Shown one piece after another: positions 28,344 to 36,806 of a DNA stretch of 64,000 nt. The position numbers were made by a program, and so were the translations under genes. The notes beneath the pieces were generated by a model. That model made no database searches. It saw only the letters and a program-made list of their open reading frames with translations, and had not been told where the DNA came from. Position 1 is the stretch's first letter. Each line of letters begins with the position of its first letter. The stretch comes from JAFIHK01 sp041441455 (GTDB lineage Bacteria; Bacteroidota; Bacteroidia; Bacteroidales; UBA932): contig JASDTB010000044.1 of NCBI GenBank assembly GCA_041441455.1, positions 14,783-78,782 of the forward strand. The letters are read 5' to 3'.

Positions 28344-29228
28344 TTAAAAGCTGTTTCTCTTATCGGCCCCCCACAGAAGTTTCTCCTTGATGGCGTCAAA
28401 AAACCCGCTTGGCTTTAGTGAAATATAATTTAAATCAAAGTTAGCTTTTTTTATCACAAATTCTGTATTGTTCTCAATTTGCACTGATCTGTTATCTACA
28501 CAAAGCAACGCCCCACCCTTCCTGGAGTTAAATGTGATCTTCATTACAGCCTCTTCTGGAACAACCAGTGGTCTAACATTTAAGTTATGCGGAGCAATTG
28601 GAGCTATGATCACTGCTTTAGACGATGGCATCACAATTGGGCCGCCAATACTAAGTGAATAGGCTGTTGATCCTGTAGGTGTAGCAAGAACTATACCATC
28701 CGACCAATAAGTAGGAAGTTTGAGACCATCTACCGAAACATCAACAGACAACATTGACGGGTCAATTCTCTGAATTGAGACCTCATTTAAGGCAAATGGG
28801 TAAATTCCAGGTATTGGATTAGCAGTAGAGACTTCCAAAACAGCTCTCTTCTCAATGTAGAAATTTCCAGATGTTAGAACATCAATCCACTCAGTGCCTG
28901 GAATAGAATCGGCACTTGTTAAGAACCCAAGTCTTCCAAAATTGATTCCAGCAACAGGAATCTCCCTGTCTCTGATTAATGTTAGTGATTCCAAAAATGT
29001 TCCATCTCCACCCAAACATAGAAAAATATCGATCTTTTCCCCCAAATCTTCGCTACCCGAAAATAGCTCTCCTTCTGGAATATTAAGTCTGTATTTCTCT
29101 ACCATTTTATAGTAGAAATCCTTATAATATACAAGCTCTGCCCCTCTCTCAACAAAGGACTTAATTACATCACACAACCTCTCTCTCCACTTATACTCAA
29201 CTTCTCTAGCAAATAGGGCGATTCTCAT
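28344..29228 (-). CDS. nadK: NAD kinase
   Basis: This cytoplasmic enzyme phosphorylates NAD to NADP. The 294-residue protein has the diagnostic GGDGTF at 73-78, then INFGRLGFL, and the NAD-binding segment ATPTGSTAYSLSIGGPI. It is the first gene of the minus-strand cluster and diverges from pdxJ across only 46 bp. A TATTTTTG box at 29249-29256 is a likely promoter. Confidence 0.96.
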   Translation of the reverse strand: MRIALFAREVEYKWRERLCDVIKSFVERGAELVYYKDFYYKMVEKYRLNIPEGELFSGSEDLGEKIDIFLCLGGDGTFLESLTLIRDREIPVAGINFGRLGFLTSADSIPGTEWIDVLTSGNFYIEKRAVLEVSTANPIPGIYPFALNEVSIQRIDPSMLSVDVSVDGLKLPTYWSDGIVLATPTGSTAYSLSIGGPIVMPSSKAVIIAPIAPHNLNVRPLVVPEEAVMKITFNSRKGGALLCVDNRSVQIENNTEFVIKKANFDLNYISLKPSGFFDAIKEKLLWGADKRNSF

Positions 29229-29248
29229 AAATTAACTTTAATAATTCC

Positions 29249-29256
29249 CAAAAATA
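29249..29256 (-). promoter_or_regulatory. -7 box (TATTTTTG) for nadK-uppS
   Basis: The minus strand reads TATTTTTG, a full match to TAnnTTTG, 20 bp before the nadK ATG. A TTG at plus-strand 29279-29281, about 22 nt further upstream and inside pdxJ, is a possible -33 element. Confidence 0.55.
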
Positions 29257-29258
29257 CA

Positions 29259-29266
29259 TAAATTTG
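29259..29266 (+). promoter_or_regulatory. -7 box (TAAATTTG) for pdxJ, almost at the start codon
   Basis: TAAATTTG fully matches TAnnTTTG and ends only eight bases before the pdxJ ATG. Transcription would start 2-5 nt before the codon, so the mRNA would be nearly leaderless. The box lies two bases from the divergent nadK box. Confidence 0.55.
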
Positions 29267-29274
29267 CATCTATT

Positions 29275-29994
29275 ATGACAAAATTAAGCGTAAATATAAA
29301 TAAAATAGCCACACTCCGTAACTCAAGAGGAGGTAATCTCCCTGATGTATTGAAAGCAGCACTAGACTGCGAAAGATTCGGAGCAGAAGGGATAACCGTT
29401 CACCCTAGACCAGATGAGAGACATATCAGGTACAGCGATGTGTATAACTTAAAACCTGTTCTAACTACAGAATTCAACATTGAAGGAAATCCTGTTGACA
29501 AATTTGTAAAACTAGTATTAGAGATTAAACCTCATCAAGTGACTTTAGTTCCAGATGCAGAACATGCTCTGACGTCTGATAGCGGGTGGGATACCATTAA
29601 TAACAAATCATTCTTAAAAGAGATTTGTGCTCTTTTCAAGTCGGAGGGAATCAGAACCTCAATTTTTGTAGATCCAAAGATAGAAATGGTTAAGCATGCT
29701 GCCGATACTGGTTGCGACAGAATAGAGCTTTATACTGAGTCTTATGCTCGAAATTTCTATATAAATAAAGAGATGGCAATCGAAGATTACGTTAAGGCAG
29801 CAGAGGAGGCAAACAAATTAGGCCTAGAGATTAATGCTGGACACGATCTTAATCTTGACAACCTCAATTACTTTCAAAAAAATATTATAAATTTAAAAGA
29901 GGTTTCAATTGGACATGCTTTAATTTGCGATGCTCTTTATTATGGATTAGAGAACACAATCCAAGCATACTTAAGGCAGTTAAGAAATTATTAA
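29275..29994 (+). CDS. pdxJ: Pyridoxine 5'-phosphate synthase
   Basis: This enzyme condenses 1-deoxyxylulose 5-phosphate with 3-amino-1-hydroxyacetone phosphate in vitamin B6 synthesis. The 239-residue TIM barrel has the family motifs LSVNINKIATLRNSRGG, GAEGITVHPRPDERHI (including the conserved Arg and Asp), FVDPK, and the C-terminal GLEINAGHDLN and VSIGHALICDAL. Divergence from nadK is a common Bacteroidetes arrangement. Confidence 0.96.
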   Translation: MTKLSVNINKIATLRNSRGGNLPDVLKAALDCERFGAEGITVHPRPDERHIRYSDVYNLKPVLTTEFNIEGNPVDKFVKLVLEIKPHQVTLVPDAEHALTSDSGWDTINNKSFLKEICALFKSEGIRTSIFVDPKIEMVKHAADTGCDRIELYTESYARNFYINKEMAIEDYVKAAEEANKLGLEINAGHDLNLDNLNYFQKNIINLKEVSIGHALICDALYYGLENTIQAYLRQLRNY

Positions 29995-29995
29995 T

Positions 29996-30003
29996 TATAT
30001 TTG
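29996..30003 (+). promoter_or_regulatory. -7 box (TATATTTG) upstream of the anchored OmpH gene
   Basis: TATATTTG fully matches TAnnTTTG and lies directly after the pdxJ stop, 22 bp before the next ATG. No -33 TTG is evident. Confidence 0.5.
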
Positions 30004-30025
30004 TAAAAATAAATATCAATATCAA

Positions 30026-30631
30026 ATGAAAAACGTCTCATTAATATTCAATGTTGTACTCACAGTTGCAGTTATAGCATTATTTGTTCTACATTTTTCT
30101 TCTCGTTCAAAACAATCTCAATCAACAACATCAGAAGTGTCAGCTGCACCTTCTGGAAGCATTGTTTATATTCAGATCGACTCACTGATGAAACAGTACG
30201 ACATGTTTAATGATTTAAAGTCAGAATTAGAAAATAAGGCTCAAACTATTCAAGATGATCTTAGCAAAAAGGGAAGAGCATTTGAAAGAGACGTAAACGA
30301 TTTTAAAGAAAAAGTTCAGAAAGGTCTTATTACTAGAGCTCAAGCAGAAGGCCTTCAACAACAACTTGCTAGCAGAGAACAAGAGTTACAAGGTCTGTCT
30401 CAACAAAAACAGATGGAGATGGCAGAAGAAGAAGGAGTATTAGTTAGGAAAGTAATGGATGCTCTTAATAAGTATTTAGCTAAATACAACCAAGAGAAGA
30501 AGTTTGCACTAATCATTACTACTTCTGGCACAACCAACACTGTTATTACTGCTGACTCTACATTCAACATCACAAAAGAGGTTGTGGCTGGTTTGAATGA
30601 CGAATACATTAAAACTAAAAATAATAAATAG
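30026..30631 (+). CDS. OmpH/Skp-like protein with an N-terminal membrane anchor
   Basis: This 201-residue protein has an N-terminal hydrophobic segment (about 4-24, VSLIFNVVLTVAVIALFVLH) without an obvious cleavage site, then a Ser/Thr-rich linker. The OmpH fold follows: the strand SIVYIQIDSLMKQYD, a coiled coil (about 65-150) and the C-terminal strand FALIITTSGTTNTVI. It is therefore probably a Skp-like coiled-coil protein tethered to the inner membrane and facing the periplasm. It is separate from the two soluble OmpH proteins next to bamA. Its partners are not known. Confidence 0.82.
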   Translation: MKNVSLIFNVVLTVAVIALFVLHFSSRSKQSQSTTSEVSAAPSGSIVYIQIDSLMKQYDMFNDLKSELENKAQTIQDDLSKKGRAFERDVNDFKEKVQKGLITRAQAEGLQQQLASREQELQGLSQQKQMEMAEEEGVLVRKVMDALNKYLAKYNQEKKFALIITTSGTTNTVITADSTFNITKEVVAGLNDEYIKTKNNK

Positions 30632-30640
30632 TACAATATC

Positions 30641-31759
30641 TTGAAAATAGCACTTTTATCTTGCTTTTACCCCTATAGAGGAGGAATTGCGCAGTTCAAT
30701 GCAAATGTATTCAATGAACTGAGCAAGGAGCATGATGTAAAGGCTTTTAATTTCAAAAGACAATATCCCGATATCCTATTCCCCGGCAAGACGCAATACG
30801 TCGGGGAGGGAGATTCGGCTATTAAAATAGAGAGCGAGAGGATTCTGGACACAGCAAATCCTCTTTCTTATATTAAGACGTCTAGTATCATTCGCAAATG
30901 GGAACCAGACATTCTTTTAATGAGATATTGGATGTCATATTTTGCTCCTTCTCAAGGATATGTTGCAAGACATATGCTTCCCACTACAAAAAGAATCTCT
31001 GTTTTAGATAATGTGATCCCACATGAAAGAAGGTTTTTTGACACCCCATTTACAAAGTACTATCTTAATTCGAATGATGGCTTCATCGTCTTATCTGAAG
31101 CGGTAAGAGACGATCTTTTGAAACTAAAGCCCAATGCCAAATATCTAATGACTCCGCACCCTGTTTATAACCACTTCGGAGCAAAAATAGGAAAGCAAGA
31201 GGCGTGTAAAATCTTAAATATAGATCACAGATATAAAAATATCCTTTTCTTTGGGTTAATAAGAGAGTATAAGGGACTCGACATTCTGATTGAGGCGTTC
31301 GGGATGCTTGAAGGAGAATATAACTTAATTATAGCCGGAGAGCCATATGGCAGTTTTACAGAATATCAGGAAAAAATTGATATACTTAAAAATAGAGATA
31401 ACGTAAAACTTTTTACAAGATATATTTCGGACGAAGAGGTTCCTCTCTTTTTCTCAGCTGCTGATGTCTGCGTTTTACCATATAGATCAGCTACCCAAAG
31501 TGGAATAAGCGCAATTTCGTACCATTTTGAACTTCCAATGATAACTACCGATGTCGGAGGACTGAAAGAGGCAATCGAAACACCTGGCACAGGGATTGTG
31601 GTTCCTGAACCTGACGCCAAACTAGTTAAAGATGCAATAGAAAAATTCTTTGGTCAAGAACCAAGTGAAGATTTTGTTAAGAATATACAACGAGAAAATG
31701 AAAGACTCTCTTGGTCTAATTTCTGTAGTAAACTCTTAGATTTTTATCAAACACTATAA
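30641..31759 (+). CDS. GT4-type glycosyltransferase
   Basis: This 372-residue GT-B enzyme starts at a TTG codon nine bases after the previous gene; the first residues MKIALLSCFYPYRGGIAQ match the usual family N-terminus. The C-terminal nucleotide-sugar domain has ILFFGLIREYKGLDILIEAF, LIIAGEPYG, VKLFTRYISDEEVPLFFSAA and the donor-site region PYRSATQSGISAISYHF. It probably transfers a sugar to a lipid or surface glycan. The specific product is unknown, and no other glycan-assembly gene is adjacent. Confidence 0.88.
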   Translation: MKIALLSCFYPYRGGIAQFNANVFNELSKEHDVKAFNFKRQYPDILFPGKTQYVGEGDSAIKIESERILDTANPLSYIKTSSIIRKWEPDILLMRYWMSYFAPSQGYVARHMLPTTKRISVLDNVIPHERRFFDTPFTKYYLNSNDGFIVLSEAVRDDLLKLKPNAKYLMTPHPVYNHFGAKIGKQEACKILNIDHRYKNILFFGLIREYKGLDILIEAFGMLEGEYNLIIAGEPYGSFTEYQEKIDILKNRDNVKLFTRYISDEEVPLFFSAADVCVLPYRSATQSGISAISYHFELPMITTDVGGLKEAIETPGTGIVVPEPDAKLVKDAIEKFFGQEPSEDFVKNIQRENERLSWSNFCSKLLDFYQTL

Positions 31760-31781
31760 ACAACTAAAACACTTTAAGACA

Positions 31782-32732
31782 ATGTCGGCAATTACAAGAA
31801 CAGAGTACAATTTTTCGAAGCAAACAACCAAGTATGTAGGAAAAGTCAGAGATGTCTACACCATCGCAGACAAATATCTGGTAATGATCGCTACTGACAG
31901 AATCTCTGCTTTTGACGTAGTACTACCAAAAGGTATTCCTTACAAAGGGCAAGTTTTAAATCAAATTGCCGCTAAGTTTTTAGACATGACATCGGACATA
32001 GTTCCTAACTGGAAAATCGCATCTCCCGATCCAATGGTAACAGTTGGACACAAATGTGACCCACTTCCAGTTGAGATGATTGTAAGAGCGTACTTGACTG
32101 GTAGTTCATGGAGAGCCTATAAGGCTGGCGCAAGAGAGATTTGCGGTGTTAAGATTCCTGAAGGAATGAGAGAGCATCAAGCATTTCCTCAACCAATTAT
32201 CACTCCAACAACAAAAGCAGAAATTGGAGAGCACGATCAAGATATCTCAAAAGAGGAGATTATTGCAAAAGGGCTTGTTAGTGCAGAGGATTATGCAAAA
32301 GTAGAGGAGTACACAATGGCTCTATTCAGAAGAGGCTCAGAGATTGCTGCAGAAAGAGGCCTTATTTTGGTGGACACAAAATATGAATTCGGCAAAAAAG
32401 GTGATGAGATCTACCTGATAGACGAAATCCACACTCCAGATTCATCGAGATATTTTTATGCCAACACTTATGAAGAGCTTTTTGCAAAAGGCGAACCTCA
32501 GAGACAACTTTCAAAAGAGTTTGTACGAGAATGGCTGATGGAAAATGGGTTTAGCGGACAAACAGGTCAGAGTGTTCCAGAGATGACAGAGGAGATTGTA
32601 AACAGTATATCAGAAAGATACATTGAGTTATTCGAAAACATTACTGGTCAAAAATTTGAAAAAGCGGTTTACGACGAAAATATTTTTGAAAGAATCGAAA
32701 CCAACATCAACAACATGCTTGCAAGACTATGA
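31782..32732 (+). CDS. purC: Phosphoribosylaminoimidazole-succinocarboxamide synthase
   Basis: This enzyme joins CAIR and aspartate in purine synthesis. The 316-residue length matches the longer SAICAR synthetase form. Motifs include YVGKVRDVYTI, ATDRISAFDVVLP, PVEMIVRAYLTGSSWRAY and the ATP/Mg site YLIDEIHTPDSSRYF. The stop codon overlaps the start of the LysM gene (ATGA), so the two are translationally coupled. Confidence 0.96.
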   Translation: MSAITRTEYNFSKQTTKYVGKVRDVYTIADKYLVMIATDRISAFDVVLPKGIPYKGQVLNQIAAKFLDMTSDIVPNWKIASPDPMVTVGHKCDPLPVEMIVRAYLTGSSWRAYKAGAREICGVKIPEGMREHQAFPQPIITPTTKAEIGEHDQDISKEEIIAKGLVSAEDYAKVEEYTMALFRRGSEIAAERGLILVDTKYEFGKKGDEIYLIDEIHTPDSSRYFYANTYEELFAKGEPQRQLSKEFVREWLMENGFSGQTGQSVPEMTEEIVNSISERYIELFENITGQKFEKAVYDENIFERIETNINNMLARL

Positions 32733-34339
32733 GTTTAATCAAGAACATAGCGCTTATCACCCTGCTTCTTATGATTCAGGGTGTAGCGCATTTAAGCGGA
32801 CAGACTAATTCTGGAACTAGAATAGTTAAAGAGGGGAAAGAGTATATCGTACACACGGTAGAAAAAAAGCAGACATTGTTCGCTATTAGTAAGTTATATA
32901 ATATTAATTACGAAACTCTTTTAAAAGAGAATCCCGAACTTGCAGCGGGGTTAAAAGCTGGAGAGACAATCCTAATTAAGGTAGGAAATGAACCAGAGCA
33001 AACACATAAACTGCATACTGTTCAATGGTATGAAACTATTGAATCTATCGCTACAGACTACAAAATAAGTGTTGCTGAATTAATGAAATTCAACAACTTA
33101 AAAGAAAAGGAACTTAAAACAAGGCAGGTACTAAAAATTCCTGTAGATATTAAAAAAGAGGATACTAAGAAAGTAGATCTGAAACCAGAAACGAAGGAAA
33201 TTAAAGATATTCCTGTAGCAAAAGACGAAGAGAAACAAGTCCTAACCGTTCCATTTGTTCCTGCTAAAAAAGAGAGAGTAAAGAGTGACAGTTACAAAAT
33301 CGGAGTAGTATTACCACTTGGAGGCAGTAAAGAGCAGAAAGACTATAACAATTTTATGGAATACTATCAAGGATTCTTGATAGCCCTGAATGAGGCAAAA
33401 ACAGATGGGATGAATCTCGATGTTGTTGTTATTGATTCAGAAGAGTATCCTAAGCCAGAGCTAATTTGGCAAAGTGGAAAACTAAAAGGTTGCACTATGC
33501 TATTTGGACCAGTTTACTCCCTTGAGATTAAATCAATCCTGAGTTATGCCGCAGATAATGGCATTAAGGTTATCTCTCCAATGGATCCAAAGGCGGAAAA
33601 TTTGGTCACTACATCTGCCAATCTCATCCAGGCAACTGTTCCATTAATGACACAACAAAAGCATTTAGTCTCTTCCCTTTCAAGAATTAATAATATTGTT
33701 CTACTCCACGAACAATCTACTAATGATCAAGATATCACAGGTATTACAAAAAGATCTCTAGATGAGGAGGGATTGAAATACAATTCATACTCATACGCTG
33801 TTTTGAAAGGAAGGTCAGTATACGATATTATTGCTTCAAAACTTTCTAAAGAGAAGCTAAACGAAGTCATAATCACATCAAATTCAGAGGCTTTTGTTTT
33901 TGACGTTCTACGCAATTTAAACTTATTATCGACTAGAGCTGGGTATCGAATTAAATTATATGGAACCTCAAAGTGGAGAAACTTTGAGTCGGTAGACTTG
34001 TCGTATTACCACGATATGAATTTGACATTATCTCTTCCTTATCATATCGACTATTCATCGACAAATGTTAAAAACTTTGTCTCAGAATACAGAGCTCTTT
34101 TTAAATCAGAACCTAACGCATACTCTTTTCAAGGTTATGACCTTGGGGCATTCTTTTTAAAAGCTCTAAACGATTATGGAAAGAATTTCGAAGATTACCT
34201 TGAGGAGATTGAAGGATCAATGCTACAATCTGATCTTAAATTTAAAAAGCCAACTCCAGAGAGTGGCTTTATAAATCAGTCAACAAGAAAAATTACATAT
34301 CGACCAGATTACTCAATCGAGACTGGAAGTTTTAGATAA
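32729..34339 (+). CDS. Periplasmic LysM protein fused to a type-1 periplasmic-binding-protein domain
   Basis: This 536-residue protein has a signal peptide (about 1-25, ends near LSGQ). It has two LysM domains (about 38-84, YIVHTVEKKQTLFAISKLYN; about 97-139, HTVQWYETIESIATDYKIS) and a Lys/Glu-rich linker. A receptor-like domain follows (about 168-530), beginning YKIGVVLPLGGSKEQKDYNN and including GPVYSLEIKSIL and SFQGYDLGAFFLKAL. LysM binds peptidoglycan. The C-terminal fold resembles ABC amino-acid receptors and the LpoA activator of penicillin-binding proteins. No ABC transporter gene is nearby, so a structural or regulatory role at the wall is more likely than transport. That role is inference. 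Confidence 0.85.
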   Translation: MSLIKNIALITLLLMIQGVAHLSGQTNSGTRIVKEGKEYIVHTVEKKQTLFAISKLYNINYETLLKENPELAAGLKAGETILIKVGNEPEQTHKLHTVQWYETIESIATDYKISVAELMKFNNLKEKELKTRQVLKIPVDIKKEDTKKVDLKPETKEIKDIPVAKDEEKQVLTVPFVPAKKERVKSDSYKIGVVLPLGGSKEQKDYNNFMEYYQGFLIALNEAKTDGMNLDVVVIDSEEYPKPELIWQSGKLKGCTMLFGPVYSLEIKSILSYAADNGIKVISPMDPKAENLVTTSANLIQATVPLMTQQKHLVSSLSRINNIVLLHEQSTNDQDITGITKRSLDEEGLKYNSYSYAVLKGRSVYDIIASKLSKEKLNEVIITSNSEAFVFDVLRNLNLLSTRAGYRIKLYGTSKWRNFESVDLSYYHDMNLTLSLPYHIDYSSTNVKNFVSEYRALFKSEPNAYSFQGYDLGAFFLKALNDYGKNFEDYLEEIEGSMLQSDLKFKKPTPESGFINQSTRKITYRPDYSIETGSFR

Positions 34340-36097
34340 CAACCATCTCTTTTCTGAATCATCAAGATATACCGAAAGCCTGTCATATACCCTACTATGA
34401 TAGGCTTTTAGCCATTGTATCTCACTCTTGCAAAGTTTGCTTAAGTCTGCAAGTCTTAAATCTATTGGCACAAGTGTTAACGTCTCAAACTCGAGAAATT
34501 CACCTTGGTCAGATTTGAATGATTCAACACATGCAATCATGTTTTCAATACGAATCCCATATTTACCGGGCACATAAATTGCTGGTTCATTTGATTGAAC
34601 CATACCAACTTCTAATACTACCGGATTCTCTTCCATTCTTATACTCTGAGGACCTTCATGAACACACAAGAAATGTCCAATCCCGTGTCCAGTCCCATGC
34701 AAATAAGATCTGCCAGCTTTATAAACCTCCCCTCTAGCCAAGAAATCAAGAGAAGCACCTCTTGTCCCCTTTTTAAAAACCGCACAAGAGAGAGCTATCA
34801 TCCCCTTCAGCACAGCAGTATAGTCTGCTTTAAACTCTTCAGTAGGTTCTCCTAAAAATAGAGTTCTAGTTGTATCAGTTGTCCCATATAAATATTGACC
34901 ACCTGTGTCTAAAAGCAATGAGCCCTCACGCAAAATAATTGGATTCTCCTTAGAGAGAGAGTAGTGAGGAGCTGCACCAGAAGCACCAAAAGCTACAATT
35001 GGCGAAAAACTCTCTCCTCTGTAAAACTCAGATTCAGCCCTAATTTTCTGAATCTCATCTGCTAGCTCATGCTCAGCCATTATTACTCCATTCTCAACAT
35101 TTTCCTCAATCTTTTTCAAAAATTTCACCCATGCAACACCATCAATTTCACACGCCTTTCTGAATCCCTCTAACTCTACTTCATTTTTGACCGCTTTTTG
35201 TTTTCCAATAATGCCCCCTCTTTGAGTGTCGAACTTTATACTCAAAGCAATCGGTTCGATGATTGAATAGACGGAGTAAGCTGTCCTATCTGGGTTAATT
35301 AACACATCCTTTCCAGCACAAATCTCCTTTGACTTATTCTCAAAATCTACATAATTATAAATTTCAATTTTATTTTCATTCAACTCGCTGATCAATTGTT
35401 GGCTCAATCCCGACAGATTGCAAAAAAGATGAATTTTTGACGAGGTGACAATTGCTTTGCACATTGGTAATGGATTATACTCAATATCAGAGCCTCGAAG
35501 ATTGCATAACCACGCAATATCATCACAAACCGTGGTAATTAATGCACTCTTTTTTGTAAAGTTGTTATTTTTAGAGATTTGTCTTAGTTTATCGGTTGTA
35601 GAGACACCACAATAAGAGAGATCAAGACCGAAAAGGTCACAAAACTTTAGACTAGGTCTATCTTGCCATACATCAACAAAGAGATCATCACTCATTTCAA
35701 GAGAAAACGGAGAGAGTTGGTTCTTTAGTGATTCAACATCAGAGACGGAAAAAAGAGCAGAATCGATACCAATTTTGTACCCAAGAACATATTGATCCTT
35801 TAACCAATCTGCAATTGTTGGCTCCCCTGCAACACCAATCTTTTTTAATTCAATTCCACTTCCAGCTAGTTGCATCTCTGCTTGAATAAAATATCGAGAA
35901 TCTGTCCATAGGGCAGCCTGGTTTAGTGTAACGACTACAGTTCCTGCAGATCCTGTAAATCCCGATATCCACTCTCTGCACTTATAGTAATCTTGAATAT
36001 ATTCGCCAAAATGGGGATCGTTCGAAGGAATAATGAATCCGTAAAGACCTCTCTCTTTGAGTCTGAATCGTAATTCTGACAATTTATTTGTTTTCAT
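34313..36097 (-). CDS. pepP: Xaa-Pro aminopeptidase (M24B, aminopeptidase P)
   Basis: This 594-residue, three-domain eukaryote-like aminopeptidase P removes N-terminal residues that precede proline. The two metals would be bound by Asp397 (LLLDTGG), Asp408 (GTTDTTR), His471 (HGTGHGIGH), Glu504 (SNEPAIY) and Glu518 (IRIENM). All are present, so the enzyme should be active. There is no signal peptide. Its 3' end overlaps that of the LysM gene by 27 bp on the opposite strand. It fits a peptide-using lifestyle. The symbol is by function; this long form is not the E. coli PepP type. Confidence 0.93.
   Translation of the reverse strand: MKTNKLSELRFRLKERGLYGFIIPSNDPHFGEYIQDYYKCREWISGFTGSAGTVVVTLNQAALWTDSRYFIQAEMQLAGSGIELKKIGVAGEPTIADWLKDQYVLGYKIGIDSALFSVSDVESLKNQLSPFSLEMSDDLFVDVWQDRPSLKFCDLFGLDLSYCGVSTTDKLRQISKNNNFTKKSALITTVCDDIAWLCNLRGSDIEYNPLPMCKAIVTSSKIHLFCNLSGLSQQLISELNENKIEIYNYVDFENKSKEICAGKDVLINPDRTAYSVYSIIEPIALSIKFDTQRGGIIGKQKAVKNEVELEGFRKACEIDGVAWVKFLKKIEENVENGVIMAEHELADEIQKIRAESEFYRGESFSPIVAFGASGAAPHYSLSKENPIILREGSLLLDTGGQYLYGTTDTTRTLFLGEPTEEFKADYTAVLKGMIALSCAVFKKGTRGASLDFLARGEVYKAGRSYLHGTGHGIGHFLCVHEGPQSIRMEENPVVLEVGMVQSNEPAIYVPGKYGIRIENMIACVESFKSDQGEFLEFETLTLVPIDLRLADLSKLCKSEIQWLKAYHSRVYDRLSVYLDDSEKRWLLSKTSSLD
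34376..34409 (+). terminator. Terminator of the plus-strand pdxJ-to-LysM run, inside the aminopeptidase gene
   Basis: AAGCCTGTCATA (34376-34387) pairs with TATGATAGGCTT (34396-34407) with one G-T pair, followed by TT. The hairpin lies 37 bp past the LysM stop but within the coding sequence of the convergent aminopeptidase P gene. The plus-strand reading has the G-T pair, which supports function on that strand. Confidence 0.55.
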
Positions 36098-36114
36098 GGC
36101 TATTGCATTTTCTA

Positions 36115-36122
36115 CAAAAATA
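36115..36122 (-). promoter_or_regulatory. -7 box (TATTTTTG) for aminopeptidase P
   Basis: The minus strand reads TATTTTTG, a full match to TAnnTTTG, 17 bp before the aminopeptidase ATG. It lies back to back with the rubrerythrin box at 36134. Confidence 0.5.
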
Positions 36123-36133
36123 ATAAATATTAT

Positions 36134-36141
36134 TATCTTTG
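36134..36141 (+). promoter_or_regulatory. -7 box (TATCTTTG) for rubrerythrin
   Basis: TATCTTTG fully matches TAnnTTTG, 47 bp before the rubrerythrin ATG at 36189. Its position supports that start over an upstream in-frame ATG at 36057, which would put the promoter inside the coding sequence. Confidence 0.55.
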
Positions 36142-36188
36142 TTTATGTCGTTTTCTACGAACAATCACTAATCCAAAAATATATCAGT

Positions 36189-36767
36189 ATGGAAAAAAGT
36201 ATTAAAGGCACAATGACAGAACAGAATCTGCTTAAGGCTTTTGCAGGAGAATCACAAGCAAGAAGCCGCTATACATTCTTTGCAAGTGTAGCAAAAAAAG
36301 AGGGATTCGAGCAAATAGCAGCTGTTTTTTCTGAGACAGCTGACCAAGAGCTTGAACATGCAAAAAGATTCTTTAAATTCCTCGAAGGTGGAATGTTGGA
36401 GATTCAAGCTTCATATCCTGCCGGAAAAATTGGAACCACTGCAGAAAATTTACTTGCTGCAGCAGAGGGAGAGAACGAAGAGTGGAGTTTGTTATACCCT
36501 GAATTTGCAAAAATTGCTCAAGAAGAGGGGTTCCCTCAAGTTGCTACTGCTTTCAAAATGATTGCAAAGGTTGAGGCAGAACATGAGGCAAGATATAGAA
36601 CTCTTCTAGAGAGAGTTATTGCCGAAAAGGTATTCGAGAGAGAGGAGGATATTGAATGGCAATGCCGCAACTGTGGCTATGTTCACAAAGGAAAAAAAGC
36701 TTTGGAGAACTGCCCAGCTTGTAACCATCCGAAATCTTATTTCGAACCTAAGAAAAATAACTACTAA
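36189..36767 (+). CDS. rbr: Rubrerythrin
   Basis: This 192-residue peroxide-scavenging protein of anaerobes has a diiron four-helix domain (EQNLLKAFAGESQARSRYTF, ADQELEHAKRF, GENEEWSLLYPEFAKIA, KVEAEHEARY). A C-terminal rubredoxin domain has CRNC and CPAC as the iron ligands. The start at 36189 (MEKSIKGTMTEQ) matches the normal family N-terminus. It reduces hydrogen peroxide in the cytoplasm using electrons from NAD(P)H or reduced carriers. Its presence supports an anaerobic host with some oxygen exposure. Confidence 0.96.
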   Translation: MEKSIKGTMTEQNLLKAFAGESQARSRYTFFASVAKKEGFEQIAAVFSETADQELEHAKRFFKFLEGGMLEIQASYPAGKIGTTAENLLAAAEGENEEWSLLYPEFAKIAQEEGFPQVATAFKMIAKVEAEHEARYRTLLERVIAEKVFEREEDIEWQCRNCGYVHKGKKALENCPACNHPKSYFEPKKNNY

Positions 36768-36782
36768 GATTCTAAAAAAAGA

Positions 36783-36790
36783 TATCTTTG
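36783..36790 (+). promoter_or_regulatory. -7 box (TATCTTTG) for the Gate-domain membrane protein
   Basis: TATCTTTG fully matches TAnnTTTG, 16 bp before the ATG at 36807, giving a short leader of about 12 nt. It is the same eight bases as the rubrerythrin box. Confidence 0.5.
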
Positions 36791-36806
36791 CGTTTTAATT
36801 CTTAAC

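Noticed and set aside
36057..36188. N-terminal extension of rubrerythrin from an upstream ATG
   Set aside because: It would put the promoter box and 44 hydrophobic, non-homologous residues before the standard rubrerythrin start, and would overlap the divergent aminopeptidase gene.
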